DNA of 64,000 nucleotides from Papio anubis (GCF_008728515.1 NC_044990.1:13041156-13105155); one strand, 5' to 3'. Shown: positions 10,907 to 22,641, counted from the stretch's first letter. The notes: generated by a model not told the origin, from the letters alone. Made by a program: numbers and translations.

Positions 10907-11714
10907 ATCAAGGAAAAGCAAACAAGTTCCATAGAAAGAAAACTACTCCTATGAGCTTCTGCAAAGTCATACAGTACATTGTTAAGGGATACTGCTGACT
11001 CACCAGCCTTCTGCTTTCATTTATTCTTCCATAAGCATATGCATTATTCAACCTTGCAGGAGAAATGTCACTAATAAATATTCTAACTATGTCACTCTAT
11101 GGTAGTTTTCATATGAAAAGTCCTCAAGGCTAAATAAATATGCTGGATGTGGCGCTATCTATCATGACATACTTCTGAAGCAAAGCGATATTGGGCTGCC
11201 TTACTGAACTCTAATGAACAACATTCCCAGGGCAGGACAGCTCAGGGATCACTGGACTCCATGGCTTAGCAATCCCACTCTTCCTTTGCTAAACAGAAAA
11301 TGAGATTGTGCTCCTCTTCCATAGATAAGAAAACCCTTTCTCTACAACAGCCCTTACTCCCCTCTCCAAACCAAAGTGAAAGAAGACAAGGAAGAAATGC
11401 TAATACTGAAATGCCTTTTAACATTCAAAGACCTTTTGGCCACTAACATGCAAAGACTGTGTGTGGAGTGGAGGTGTTTCATCCATAGGATCTTCGGGGT
11501 GATTGTTTTTTAGATGGTGAAGTGGAAATCTAGACAGCTGGAGTGACTTGCTCCTTCATGAGTGCCATGTTTAGTGGCAAGGTGTCTTGATACTTAGTAC
11601 TTGGTTCTACTTTTTTATTCCAGTGGAAGAGATGCCCACTTAGGTGAACTACCTGGGACTGATTTTCTTCTTTCTCTCTTTTATATTTTCATGGAATAAG
11701 GGTTCTGCTACCCC

Positions 11715-11830
11715 AAGATACAATTAGCACTCAGAGAGGCATCAACTTGTACAAGTTCACTCAGATTGTCAGGAGCAGAGTTGAGATTTCAACTGAGGTT
11801 TACCTGATTTCAAAGTCCATGGACTTTCAA
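11715..11830 (-). mobile_element. MIR fragment
   Basis: Complement of the MIR core: the caagttcactcagattgtca segment, then gagcagagttgagatttcaa, then cctgatttcaaagtcca. Confidence 0.6.
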
Positions 11831-12095
11831 CTACACCTATTATCTCTAAGAATAACAGTTGTCCTGGTGACCTGCCTGCAAGCACCTCAGGGTGGGGTGG
11901 CAGTCATGGTGATGTACAGGTACTGCCCACTTGTCTCCACCATGTGTATAGGCCTTGCCTTTCTTTCCGAGTCTCCCTGAGTTATGCCTCACCTCACTAA
12001 AGCAAAAACTGCACTTCTTTCTCCACCTGAGTAAGTTTTCAATGGCCCTGCACAGAAGTTTAAGGTTTGAAATTCCATCTTTATTCTATGCCACA

Positions 12096-12450
12096 TGTTT
12101 TAGTCTGTTCTCAGGCTGCTAATAAAGATATACCTGAGACTGGGTAATTTATAAAGGAAAGAGGTTTAATTGATTCCCATTTTCACATGGCTGGGGAGGC
12201 CTCACAATCATGGATGGAGAAGGAGAAGCAAAGTCATGTCTTACTGGCAGCAGGCAAGGGGGCTTGTGCAGGAGACCTCCCATGTATAAAACCATCAGAT
12301 CTCATGGGGTTTATTCACTACCACGAGAACAGTATGGAGGAAACCACCCCCATGATTCAGTTATCTCCCACCAGGTCCCTCCCATGACACGTGGGAATTA
12401 TGGGAGCTACAACTTGAGATGAGATTTGGGTGGGGACACAAACCATATCA
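12096..12450 (-). mobile_element. THE1 LTR (solo), minus orientation
   Basis: A 355-bp element starting tgttttagtctgttc and ending accatatca, the complement of a THE1-type LTR. It is flanked by the 5-bp direct repeat ccaca at 12091-12095 and 12451-12455. The length fits THE1 rather than the longer MST. No internal MaLR sequence is present, so it is solo. Open frames at 12187-12422 are LTR-derived. Confidence 0.93.
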
Positions 12451-12455
12451 CCACA

Positions 12456-14889
12456 GCCTGGGAAGGAGGCAGGCATATGACTGGGCCATGGTCTGAGAAA
12501 AAAAAGTCCTTGCCTTCTCCCCAGATCTCCTGAGGATTTCCTGCATATCATGCCATGGATATTGGCTTTGGTCACAATCTAGAGATCACTTTACATACAT
12601 AAAATTACAGCCCAAGTTAGGAAATCAGCATGCGAGTCTAGACAAATGTGTTTTGGAAATCCATAAAATACTTCCCAAATATTTGGAAATCATTCCAGTG
12701 TTCTTTTTACTGGTTTATTTCTCTGAAGTTCTTCAGAAATAGGAAGAAAGTATTGAGCGTGTTTCAGAAAAATAAATAACACAAATTAAAAGGTTTATTG
12801 ACTTCTAATACAACATGGCCAAGAGGGTGCAGGGGGCACAAATTAGGCCCTTCCATTAATTGTATCCTGTGTAGTATTCACTGAAACACCCAAAGTCTTT
12901 CTATTGTAACAGTAGAAAGGATGCATTCGGTTAGAGTTAACTATGTTCTAACTAAACAGGATTTCTAGCTTGAAAACTAAGCAAGAATTCTTGATCAGTT
13001 TGGAGTTTAATCAGGCCTTCCAGTTTTAGGAGTAGATGCTGATGGAGGCAGCAGGAAGTGGTCCTACATCAATGGCTGAAGAATGCTTCTTGGTGTGTGT
13101 GTGTGTCTCTAATAGAGGAGATAGAGGAAAAGGGAGGTGGACAGTTGCAATGAGCTTGGCGTCTCCCCAGATCCTGCCGCCTGTCCTGTTCCCTGTCCTT
13201 GGCCCATGTCCATTTTGTGCTGGAAGCACAGGCGCAGGACAATGGCTCCCCCAATCAAGATGGGGAGGGAATCAGAGCCCTCAACATGATTTAAGGAAAG
13301 GGCATAGGTACAGAGAGAGTAATGGATGGAATGTTTTTCTAGGTTTCCCTACAAATTTGGAGAAACAACAGCTACTGACTAATAATAAAACACACACACA
13401 AAACTAATAAAACACAGATTTCTGCCTTCAATTTTCTTTTTTTCAGCTTCTGTTAGCAAAATCATTTGCATTGAGGTGCACACGAGAAATACCCGAACTG
13501 TTTGCCTACCATGAGTCCTCTTGGGACTCGCTGGCCGCTTGAATGTATTTCTTATGTTTCCCAGGAGGCCAGTGATTTGCACAACACATCCTTCCCCAGA
13601 CCCCAAAGCCAAACATTGACATATTCCAGCAATCAGCTCACATTGCCTTCATCCAGGAAGCTTTCTTTGTGCACTGAACTCGAAGAATCACTGAGTGCCC
13701 TCGTATAAACTTAACACTACTCATCTTTCTCAGTTTAAGATGTGTACTGTGAAACGGAAGTGTTTTGTTAATGCTTAGCATGACATGAAAGCTGTTTCTG
13801 CATTTTCCCATCGTACGTTTCTACTGTCTTTAGCTCAGCATCTTTATGCGATGGGGAGAGATCCCACACAATGCACAGATGGAGTGGGAACGGAGGCAAA
13901 TTTCTATGGGGCCCAAAACTCATTCTGCCATATGCTGTTCTCTCTCTTTCCGAATTCTGTCGAGCGCACCACCGCTGGTTGGCACAGAGTGACAAAGATG
14001 GAGAGGCTTTAATCAGTTGAAAGTCTTTCATTTCTAGCCATTTCAATAACTTCTTTAGGTAAAAAGGCTAGTGTCAATTTGAGTTATTTATATGAATAAA
14101 AATCCTGTTTCTCTCCTCTGTAAATTACTTGTTCCAGGAATTCTATGTGATCCCGAAAATGTAAGCACCTAGAATTAGCCTGTTTTATGTAATACAGAAA
14201 TGATTTTAAAAGTCTGACAAATTAAGATATAGTTTTATTACCTGTCAGTCAGTCTTTCTTTCCTAGAATGTTTCAGTGAGAAGTGACATTCTTTATGTCT
14301 CTGCACAACTTAAATTACAGGCCTGCTTATTTTTTATTTTCAACATAAATAAAATTTATTATTATCAGAGCAGTAGTGAATCCCAGCTTTTAGTACTTAT
14401 CAGACTTGTATAGAGAGAAAGAATTTTGTTCTTATGCTTTCTTGGAGCTTTTTGAAACCTTTTATTCCAGCTTTGATTTTTTTTGTTCCTTTTTTATTTC
14501 TTTCTATGGTTTTTTCTTTCATAAGTTATGTGTTAATGTAATAAAATTACCATTAATTTAACTCTAAATTCCTATATTCATATCCATATATGCTCCATAT
14601 ATCCCCCATATTCATTGCTTTACTTTGATAGTTTCTTTCAGGTAAATTACATGTTGATGAGTTTTCAAGGGATTGACTTTCAAGTTTCAGAGGGGATCCC
14701 ACTCCTGTCAAACAAACAAGTTAAAATAACATTGTTAATGGGTCTCTGATACCCAAAAGACTTTTCTAGGCATGAGAAACAACTAATTAAAATAACTTTT
14801 ACCAGATATTTTCAGCTTTGTCACCATTACCTGAGTTCATTTCTACAATCATAGTAATAGCCATGTGGCCAAGTATAGTGACTAGTCCT
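12456..14889. other. Unassigned sequence
   Basis: No repeat or exon recognised with confidence. A short (GT)n run lies at about 13092-13106. The segment near 13620-13740 (ccttcatccaggaagctttct) may be an L2 scrap. Frames of 75-123 codons at 13026-14046 occur on both strands of the same DNA and none shows a domain. Confidence 0.5.
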
Positions 14890-15280
14890 CTCTTAGTCTG
14901 TTTTCCGCTGCTGTAATAGAATACCACAGAGTGGGTAATTTATAAAGATCAGAAGTGTATTTGGTGTATGGCTCTGGAGACTGTGAAGTCCAAGAGCATA
15001 ATGCCAGCACCTGGCCAGGGTCATCCCACTGTGGAAGGCATCACAAGGCAAGCAAGCTTGAGACACAGACAGAAAATGGCATCGAACTTATTCTTTTATC
15101 AAAAGTTCACTCCTGTGGTAACTAGCCCGGTACTGCAATGATGTCATTAATTGCTCCATGAGAATGGAGCTCTTATGACCTAATCATTTCTTAAAGGCCT
15201 CATCTCTTAATACTGTTATAATGGCCAGTAAATTTCCAGCACACGAGCTTTTGGGGAACACATTCAAACCATGGGAAGTC
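14890..15280 (-). mobile_element. MaLR LTR (MST/MLT1-type), minus orientation
   Basis: Complement of a MaLR LTR: tcttagtctgttttccgctg at the left end, gagtgggtaatttataaag near 14930, atgacctaatcatttcttaa near 15176, and aacacattcaaaccatggg at the right end. It is more diverged than the THE1 at 12.1 kb. Confidence 0.85.
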
Positions 15281-15721
15281 CCATGGACTAAGAGTGGACC
15301 AAGAGGTATTTTGTGGGAAGAGGTAGGTGTTCTCCCCACAGACTACAAAGTCTACTTTGAGAGACAAGAGAGGAATCCCAGATGATCTTAATTTATAGTA
15401 TCTAAAAAAAATTATCTGAAGATTAGATGTTGACAAAAGAAATCACCATATGTTCTTTCTGGGCTTGACTTTATATGGTTGGATTATTTTACATTTTGTA
15501 GAAACAAGAGTCAACTGATAGATTTTTGTCCAGTAGAAATACAAATAATATCTGTTCAGTGGAACAAATATTCCCAAAAGTATGTTTATTGCTCTCTGAG
15601 ACTTTAATCAGTTTTGTATCAAACATAGCAGTAAAGTTACCCTAGAAATTCTAGCTTTTACAATGCTTTTGGACTGGATTTTACATGCTATTGTTTCTCT
15701 CTTTATTTTTAGATTTAGTTT
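15281..15721. other. Unassigned sequence
   Basis: Nothing recognised; AT-rich. Confidence 0.5.
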
Positions 15722-16000
15722 AATTTTTCGAAACAGGGTCTTGCTCTGACACCAGGCTGGAGTGCAGGAGCGTAATCACTAATCACACCTTACTGCAGCC
15801 TGAACCTCCTGGGCTCAAGCAATCCTCTCACTTCAACCTCCAGAGTAGCTGGGACTACAGGCACACACTACCATGCCTGGCTAATTTTTAAATATTTTGT
15901 TAACGGGGATCTCTCTATGTTGCCCAGGCCCGTCTCAAACTCCTGGGGGCAAGTGATCCTCCTGTTCAGGCCTCTTAAAGTGCTGGAACCATGCCTGACC
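15722..16000 (-). mobile_element. AluJ-type SINE, minus orientation
   Basis: Diverged Alu complement: gaaacagggtcttgctctg near 15730, cctgggctcaagcaatcctc near 15808, and the left-monomer complement near 15920-15995. Part of the terminal ggattacaggcatgagcc segment is deleted. The many substitutions fit the oldest Alu class. Confidence 0.9.
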
Positions 16001-16540
16001 CTTGGTCCTCTCTTTAACTAATACGTTAAATAATATATTTGACACATGTTTATTTTATATCTGTATGAGAGTCATGATGTTACCTTTTTGAAACTTATGC
16101 TTTAATAATTATGCCACCTCATTATGGATTCAGCATTTATTTATTTATTTTGGCATTTCCCAAACCATCTCATATTTCTTTGTTTGGTCTATTTTCTAAA
16201 TTCATGTTTTACTTCTGTAAACTTTGTATATTTTATTTATCTCTGCATTATCTCCTTAAAGTTAAAGGAATGCTTCAAAATTCTGTTTTTCCAATATCGT
16301 GCTATTGAATTCAGATCATGTACCACACCACACTCAACCTTTAATGTCAGAAAAGTTTTAATATTTTTTTGACATTTGACCCCCTTAGGAGCCACCTCTT
16401 TCTCTGACTGCTTTTCACTAGATCGTCTCTAGGTTTCTTACTTCTTTCTGGAAGGTAGGTGAAGAGAACCTTTTTTTCTGGGCATGGCCAAGAACAAAAT
16501 TACCACAGAGGAAAAGGAAAAAAAAGGAAGAATCATTATG
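16001..16540. other. Unassigned AT-rich sequence
   Basis: No recognised feature. Hydrophobic overlapping frames at 16111-16372 reflect T-rich composition. Confidence 0.5.
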
Positions 16541-16750
16541 CTGTCTAGGTACTTTAACACACTTAACTTTATAAAATCTTCACAGTACCCTGGTGAGTTC
16601 TATGAAGTATGACCATTCACAGATGAAATAATTGAGATCACAAAGGGCTAAGTGACTTGCTTGGACCTGTACATCTGGTGAGTGGTAGAACCTAAATCCA
16701 ATCCTAGTTCCTCCCGAAGACTGTGTGCTTTCTGTTACTCAATATCACTT
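16541..16750 (-). mobile_element. MIR SINE
   Basis: Complement of MIR, collinear over its length: aaaatcttcacagtaccctg near 16575, cacagatgaaataattgaga near 16618, ctaagtgacttgcttggacc near 16649, then gtggtagaacctaaatcca near 16682. Confidence 0.85.
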
Positions 16751-18529
16751 GAACTCATTCTACATTCACATTGTGATTAACCTGCAATAGACACTACAGG
16801 ATGATGAGCCCCTTTGTAGACTGAACAAGGTGCTAAACATTGATACCCTGTGTCAAAGTTGCATATGGTCCTGGATCATACTATCAAACTCAACAGTCCG
16901 TGGGACACAGCAAGCTTTGCCTTTCTTTTTTCTTGTTTTCATTTTAACACTCTTTGATGAGTACCTAGCTTTCAGTCTTACACTCATGGGCTGGAATATT
17001 GTAGCAGGAGGAAGGACCTGTGCAGTGGCAGGTAATTGGGCATTGGTAGACGTGGACATTGACACCAGTGGTCCCAACAAATGGGCTGGTTTGGACATGA
17101 GAAAGGTATTGAAAAAAAGGAGGGAAGTGAGCCAGGCTTGTTAAATATAGCAAGATATATGAAATAGCAACCCAAAATAAATGCCATTTGCAGCCATTAT
17201 TCACATATGCCCTTAATTTGTCAATCTGATTGGATTTTTGTGATATTCTAATTTCCCTTTTGTTTCTCTTTTATATGAAGCAATCTTTACTTGCTGAAAG
17301 AACCTTGCAGACTTAAACAGTGATCAATTACTTAGACCCACCTTCAGCACCACCGATAGTAAAAGAGATCACCTTTCTCTTCCTCAGTTCCATCCAAATA
17401 GAATTATAAAACTGGAAATTAAAAATTGAGGTAATCAAAGGATGCAAAGAATGAAAAATATTTTATATAGCTTAGTAGCTGTGTTTTTAAGGAATTCAAA
17501 TGAAATTTTAAAACCAAATGTCTTTTAACATTCACATATTTTGTCTCTCTACTCAATTTTTTTTGTTGTTGTTGGCTTAAAAAAAGATTTCTGTGCTAAG
17601 GAGAGTGAAGTATAGATAATGTGCAAATTTCCTTTCAGGAAATGTGAATGGATGAAGATATGTTTCTAATTTTCAGAACAAATGAGCTTCATTTTCAAGA
17701 CTTTTAGTCTTTACTAACCCTGCAACTTTGCTTAGAGAAGATATTCAGGGCAAAACATTTCTATGAAATTCATGAGAAAAATGATGAATCATTTCAATTC
17801 CAATGTGGAAATTATTTTTCTCTAGCTTTACTTGTACTGCACAGAGAACTTTACACCTGCTGCACAATATATTTTATCTTGTGTTTAAGAGAATAGAAAA
17901 GATGCAGCTATTTATTTCCCCAAATACTACTTTGCATCTGCACTCCCCTCCCTAACAGAATTTCAGCCCAGCCTGAAATGAAGGTCACATCAAGTACCAA
18001 AGCTATTTCAATTCCAGAGATGGATAATCACATCGGCTATTCCAGTTATAAAAAAGTTTTGCATGAAATCATGCACTCACATCTTGTAGTAGAGAGAAAG
18101 GCTACTAGTTGCCATCAGGTATTTAGGAGATATTTTATTGCTATCTTAAGAGGATTAATATCTTAAGATTTTGCTATCTCAAAATCTTTAGCTCATTAGT
18201 AAAAATATGGTGATGTTAAGTGATTTAGCACTAATGAAAAATAAGGCTCCCTGTAAAAGACATGGGAAATTATTTGATCCAGATCCTTGCAACGGGGTAA
18301 AATCGAAAGTTTTTAACTTGAACAATGACTACATGGCACAATTAGCCATTAATCTTTTGTTTTCATGTAGATTCATTCACCCAGGTTACCAGAACAATCA
18401 AATCCTAAGTAGGCTTAATTTAGTTAATGCCCAAAGACATTTAGTAAACACCTACCTCATGCAAGAGGTACTTTTGTGACATAAAGAACATAACTCAGCA
18501 CTCTTCCTGGGGCCCACCAGGACCTAGGT
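16751..18529. other. Unassigned sequence
   Basis: About 1.8 kb without a confident repeat or exon. Frames at 16830-17204 overlap on both strands and have no domain. No splice-site and frame combination stands out. Confidence 0.5.
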
Positions 18530-19055
18530 GTCTGGTGCCTGCTAAATTTTGTCTCTGTCTTTCTCGCTTGATCTGCTCCAGTTACATCATTTCTGTCCTT
18601 AAAAACCCCAAGATTTTTTCCCGCCTCAGGATATACATATTTGCAGCTTCTTTGTCTGAAACACTCTATTTGAGGCTGACATCTTCTTCTGTTTGTTTGT
18701 CTGAAACACTCTTTTTGAGGCTGACATCTTCTGTTTCTTTGTCTGAAGCACTCTTTTTGAGGCTGACATCTTCTTATCATTTAAGATTCGTCTTGAAACT
18801 CAACTCGAGAGTTTATGGCCAATGGAACTGGACCCTCCCAAGCTCACCCACAGTCATCCTTTATTCCTTTCCTCTGTTTTATTTTCTTCTTATGAGTTGC
18901 CACTATTTAAAATACTCTAGATTACTTACTTACTTATATATTGCTTATTTCCAAACTAGAACAAAAATTTCAGAGAAAGGAGGAATCTCATGTGTCTGGT
19001 TTACAATAGCATCTAGGACTATGTCTCACTCAGAGTGTGCACTCAAAAAGACATA
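18530..19055 (+). mobile_element. L2 LINE 3' end with internal tandem triplication
   Basis: The segment around 18780-18810 (catttaagattcgtcttgaa) and the downstream run through tttattttcttcttatgagt near 18879 to the gtgtgcactcaaaaag end near 19035 follow the L2 3' region in order. The part upstream of 18780 contains three copies of a 42-45-bp unit that is single-copy in other L2s. The 173-codon plus frame and the 107-codon minus frame both run through this triplication and are not genes. Confidence 0.7.
18651..18778. repeat. Three-copy minisatellite, 42-45-bp unit
   Basis: The unit tttgtctgaaacactct...gaggctgacatcttct starts at 18651, 18696 and 18738, with periods of 45 and 42 bp and only a few differences between copies. 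Both periods are multiples of three, so open frames on both strands pass through without breaking. Confidence 0.93.
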
Positions 19056-19391
19056 GGAAGACATAGTTGGGAGCTTATAAATTTAGAATAAGAGAGATAA
19101 AATATATATTTATTCCACAAAGTAGAAGTAGAAAATCCTTCAAGAGAATGGAAATGCTAACAGCAATTCCCATGAGGGAAGGATTGTTTCCGACTGCAGA
19201 ATCAGATGGCTTTGTCAAAGAAGGTATTATTATTTCAACTGTGTGATGAAATGGGTACATTTTTACATACAGATAGAAGGGAAAGGTGGTCTAAGTCTTT
19301 TCAGAGATGCCAAGGTTAGAGGAAAGCCCTGAGGAAAGGCTGAGAAGAGACAATAACTGAGGTTTGCTTAAGTGGGTGGATGACTTCAGGT
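19056..19391. other. Unassigned sequence
   Basis: No recognised gene or repeat. Purine-rich at 19280-19350. Confidence 0.5.
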
Positions 19392-19442
19392 GGAATCAGA
19401 AATGTTTCGAATTCTGGCTCCAACAGGCTGTATCTGAGTTAC
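19392..19442 (+). mobile_element. MIR, 5' piece (split by MLT1A)
   Basis: A MIR-like stretch reading tggaatcagaaatgtttcga, then attctggctcc and a tgtatctgagttac segment. It continues after the MLT1A LTR at 19833. Confidence 0.6.
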
Positions 19443-19832
19443 TGTCATGGGATGAATTGTATCTCCCTCCCCCAATTCATATGTTGAAGTCCTAACCCCC
19501 AGGACCTCAGTAAGTGACTATATTTGGAGACAGGCCCTTTAAAGGGGTGATTAAGTTAAAATCGGGCTATTAGGGTGGGTCCCAATCCAATCTGACTGGT
19601 GTCCTCACAAGAAGAGGAGATTAGGACACACAGAGAGAGGAACCAGAATGCACAGGAACAGAGAGAAAGCCATGTGAGCACTCAAGGGAGAAGGCACCTG
19701 TCTACAAACCAAGGAAATGGGTCTCAGAGAAACCCACTCCATCAACACCTTGATCTTGGACTTCCAGCCTCCAGAACTGTGAGAAAATAGCTCTTTGTTG
19801 TTGTTGTTTAAGCCACCCAATGTAGTAACACA
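19443..19832 (+). mobile_element. MLT1A LTR (solo), inserted in a MIR
   Basis: A 390-bp LTR beginning tgtcatgggatg and ending gtaacaca, flanked by the 5-bp duplication gttac at 19438-19442 and 19833-19837. The body matches MLT1A: cccaattcatatgttgaagt near 19473, ggtgattaagttaaaat near 19545, gactggtgtcctcacaagaa near 19594, and ccttgatcttggacttccag near 19749 with a degenerate poly(A)-signal region after it. The 64-71-codon frames here are LTR sequence. Confidence 0.95.
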
Positions 19833-19950
19833 GTTACCTGGAAAATTTTAACCTATGTTTGTTTTCTCATCTGCAAAGTATTGATAACATCACAAGTTAG
19901 TAAAAGAATCAAATGAGGCAAGAGTCATTAAAGTTCTAAAACGGAAATAA
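19833..19950 (+). mobile_element. MIR, 3' piece
   Basis: Resumes the MIR: aacctatgtttgttttctca near 19850, tctgcaaagtattgataaca, then agaatcaaatgaggcaagag. Confidence 0.7.
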
Positions 19951-20204
19951 ATTTAGAACTAGAAGGCATCTTTAAAAGAGTCATAGTGGCTGATTTTAGT
20001 TTCTCTTCCCTCTTTCTCCTGGCTTCAACAACAGTAATAACTCTGGGGTTGGTGCTGTTTGATACCTGAGTAACACAGTTCACAATCCCAAGCCTTTTCC
20101 TGGAAGGAGATATCATGTCTGTGTTAGAGAAAGGGCTGGAGGGAGTAGTGAGGGTAGAAGTCAGAAGTAAAAACAAACTCACTAGTCGATGCTACTCTTT
20201 GTTT

Positions 20205-20400
20205 CTGCTCAAATGTCTTCCATATGTGTCACCCTCAACCATGAACAACACTGCACTGATGATACAGTATTGAATTTCTGTCCGTCCTTCTCTCTAGGCT
20301 GTGAACTTCTAAAGGATCAACTCTCTATAGCCCCAGCATCTGTGCTTGGATGAAGGTTGGCACTCACATGAGTGAGAGTCACTGAAATATTTGCTTTGTA
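20205..20400 (+). mobile_element. L2 LINE 3' end
   Basis: The taggctgtgaacttctaaag segment near 20296, atagccccagcatctgtgct near 20327 and the final gtcactgaaatatttgc follow the L2 terminal order. Confidence 0.65.
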
Positions 20401-20419
20401 CTCTCTATTTATTGTAAGA

Positions 20420-20670
20420 GGAAGCATACTCTAGTTAAAAGCTTAGAGTCAAACAGTCCTGTGTTTGAGCCCAGAATACACACTTTTTCACATCTATGAC
20501 CTCAAGTACTTGTAGATTCTATTGGAGATCTAGTTTTCACCCTTGGTAATTCAAGATGGTGATAACCGCCTCATTATTGGCTTTAAATATTAAACTAGAT
20601 AATATATGTAAAGTATCTGGTACAGTCCTAGTATCTAGTCAGTGTTGAATATTGCATTTTATTATTGTTG
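20420..20670 (+). mobile_element. MIR SINE
   Basis: Near-complete MIR: cttagagtcaaacagtcctg near 20443, tgtttgagcccagaatacac, the gataaccgcctcattattgg segment near 20561, and a terminal attattgttgc. Confidence 0.8.
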
Positions 20671-21184
20671 CTTTCGGTATTATTCCTGTTTACTCGTTTT
20701 ATACCAACGTGATCTGCTTACGTGTCAGATCTTTGAGAAAAAGGTCTATGTAATTTTATTTTATCTCTACTATACCGTGTGTAACCAGCACTTTTCATTG
20801 ATTAGTTGATTTTTTAATCTAGCAAGATTGTGATGAGACTAATGAGAGTTCATTTCTCCCTGTAAATAAATCTATAGGTAATCAGAAGCTCAGTGTCCGT
20901 TTGGTAAAAAAGCTTTCCTTGATCAAAGTCACTGATCAGAATTATAATGACAACCCATGCTTCTGTTTCTCTTTATGGTTCTTTGATTACTTATATATAA
21001 ATTGAGTGAACTAAACCAGACAGCCAGATCACAGTGAATTTTATTTAATTACGTGCAACTAGTTCACTTATACATTTTCGTCTTTTGAGACAATCCAGAA
21101 GCTCCTCAGGGTACCTATTTGCTTATTCCTCTAATTAAGCAAAGCTATCTATAGCCTAGAATGCTAATCTCAAACTGCATTTTG
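20671..21184. other. Unassigned sequence
   Basis: AT-rich; no recognised repeat or exon. Confidence 0.5.
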
Positions 21185-21485
21185 TTTCTGCAGCAGTGAC
21201 CTCAGTCCAACCCCACAGCACATTCTGGCATTTGCATTGTGCGGTGGAAGCCGCTGCATTGTGCATGCTCCAGGCTGTGTTTGTGGACAGTCACGTCGCT
21301 GCGGAAGTCAAGCTCATTTGTCATCCTTGCCAGGCACTTGCAGGGCTGCCTGAAGAGAAAAATATCTGAAAGCAGACAGCGACGAAGCCACAGAGGAGAC
21401 TCAGGAGTGGAGGGGCGGAAAGGGGGCTGTGGGGGTGGATGTGCAGAACCAGGCATATTTGAGTCCCTGGAAGGACAGGCTCCTG
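21185..21485. other. GC- and CpG-richer unique patch
   Basis: Stands out from its AT-rich surroundings. I count about eight CpGs within roughly 220 bp (gcggtgg, gccgctg, cacgtcgctgcgg, agcgacgaagc, ggggcgg). No transposon is recognised. Open frames exist on both strands (84-101 codons) without a recognisable domain. It could be a small regulatory element or an eroded exon or pseudogene. It is not large or dense enough to call a CpG island. Confidence 0.5.
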
Positions 21486-21574
21486 TGTCATAATTCTGCT
21501 TCTGATGGGAAGCCTTCGCAGTGACGAACCTGGGCCTTCTGGCTCTCCATATGTCTTAGACCACATTTTGAAAC

Positions 21575-22017
21575 AGGGTATTGCAGTAATGGCCCCCGAT
21601 TTGTTCACATCTCCCCGTATCCACACCCTTAGGTAGTCTTTTCCAGACTGATTCTGAGCTGGGATGGTAGCAAATATGATTCAAGTAGAGACTTGAAAAG
21701 GGCTTGTGGATTGGGGATCCCTTACTTGTTTCTCTTGGAACTCCATGACTCTCACGTGAATAAGCCTAGAATAAACTCCTCTAAAATGAGAGACCACATA
21801 GAGAGAGGCCCTTATCATCCCAGCCATCCCATCCGAAGCCTTCATAAACCAGCCAACTCTAGACAACTCATCAGTCTCATCAATAAACTCAGGAACAGCC
21901 AGGCCAGGCCCAGAGCAGAAGAATTGCCCAGTTGAGCTCAGCCCCAAGGTACTGAGCTGCACGCTTATGTGCTGAGTAAGTGAGATGCTGCGTTACAAGG
22001 CAAAAGATAACTGATAA
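21575..22017 (+). mobile_element. MLT1-type MaLR LTR
   Basis: Collinear with MLT1: tgcagtaatggcccccgat near 21580, gagacttgaaaagggcttgt near 21688, atgagagaccacatagagag near 21785, gaattgcccagttgagctca near 21920 and the terminal aaaagataactgata near 22002. The open frames here (80-93 codons) are LTR-derived. Confidence 0.85.
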
Positions 22018-22340
22018 GTGTTCTAATACTTAGCTTGTCTATCCATTTCAGAAATAATTTCAATTCAGTCTTTCATGAATGTTTTCACGACTTCGTTTGG
22101 AAAATTCTGCTCTAAAAATTATAAAGGGGTGAAAAGGGGTGATAGCATATGCATCAGATATATATCACTATGTAATATATATCATAATATGTATCAGATA
22201 TAAATTATATATTATAATATATACTCATTGCCAGTTTTTCTGGCAATGTATTATTTCATTGTTTTTCTGAATGAAATTGTTTATTTTGCCTTAGCTTTTC
22301 AACTTGATTTTATTGGATATAAAATTCTAGGTCAACAATT
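22018..22340. other. AT-rich low-complexity sequence with hairpin
   Basis: TA-rich stretch at 22150-22225, followed by a perfect 9-bp hairpin: cattgccag (22226-22234), ttttt loop, ctggcaatg (22240-22248). Confidence 0.6.
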
Positions 22341-22344
22341 TTTT

Positions 22345-22610
22345 CCTTTTTAACCAGTTTATCATGGTGTAATTAACAAACACAAGTTGTATATATTGAA
22401 TGTGCATTATGATGTTCTGATATTGATACATTATGAGATGCTTGCCTAAATCAAGCTAATTCATATAATTAACATATCAATTACCTTACGTAGTTATTGT
22501 GTGTGTGTGTGTGTGTGTGTGGTGAGAACATTTAAGATCTACTCTGTTAGCAAATTTCAAGTATACAATCCAGTATTATTCTGATCCTGAAGAGGTGAAA
22601 TTAAGATCAA
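22345..22610 (-). mobile_element. L1 3' UTR fragment, minus orientation
   Basis: The complement reads through a typical L1 3' UTR: attgatatgttaattatatg, then gaattagcttgatttaggca, then the caatatatacaactt segment. The (GT)n run at 22499-22521 lies within it, as in other L1 3' UTRs of this type, followed by tgagaacatttaagatctac. Subfamily not assigned. Confidence 0.75.
22499..22521. repeat. (GT)n microsatellite
   Basis: Uninterrupted GT repeat of about 11 units. Confidence 0.98.

Positions 22611-22641
<31 letters not shown>
22611..22641. repeat. (TG)n(TA)n microsatellite
   Basis: Compound repeat: tgtgtgtg followed by about 11 TA units. Confidence 0.98.

Larger units (their letters stand above)
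10501..12090. other. Mostly unassigned sequence with a MIR fragment
   Basis: No exon recognised. A 23-bp tandem duplication lies at 10861-10906, starting ttctgatttaatagagt. A minus-strand MIR core is annotated separately at about 11720-11830. Confidence 0.5.

Noticed and set aside
13036..13407. 123-codon plus frame
   Set aside because: No domain, overlapping frames on the other strand, no convincing splice sites; composition typical of non-coding DNA.
18651..18778. CRISPR-like spaced repeats
   Set aside because: The repeats are directly tandem with no unique spacers, in a primate genome.
18535..19056. 173-codon plus frame with internal peptide repeats
   Set aside because: The repeats come from a tandem triplication within an L2 relic whose periods happen to be multiples of three. 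No start context, domain or splice evidence.
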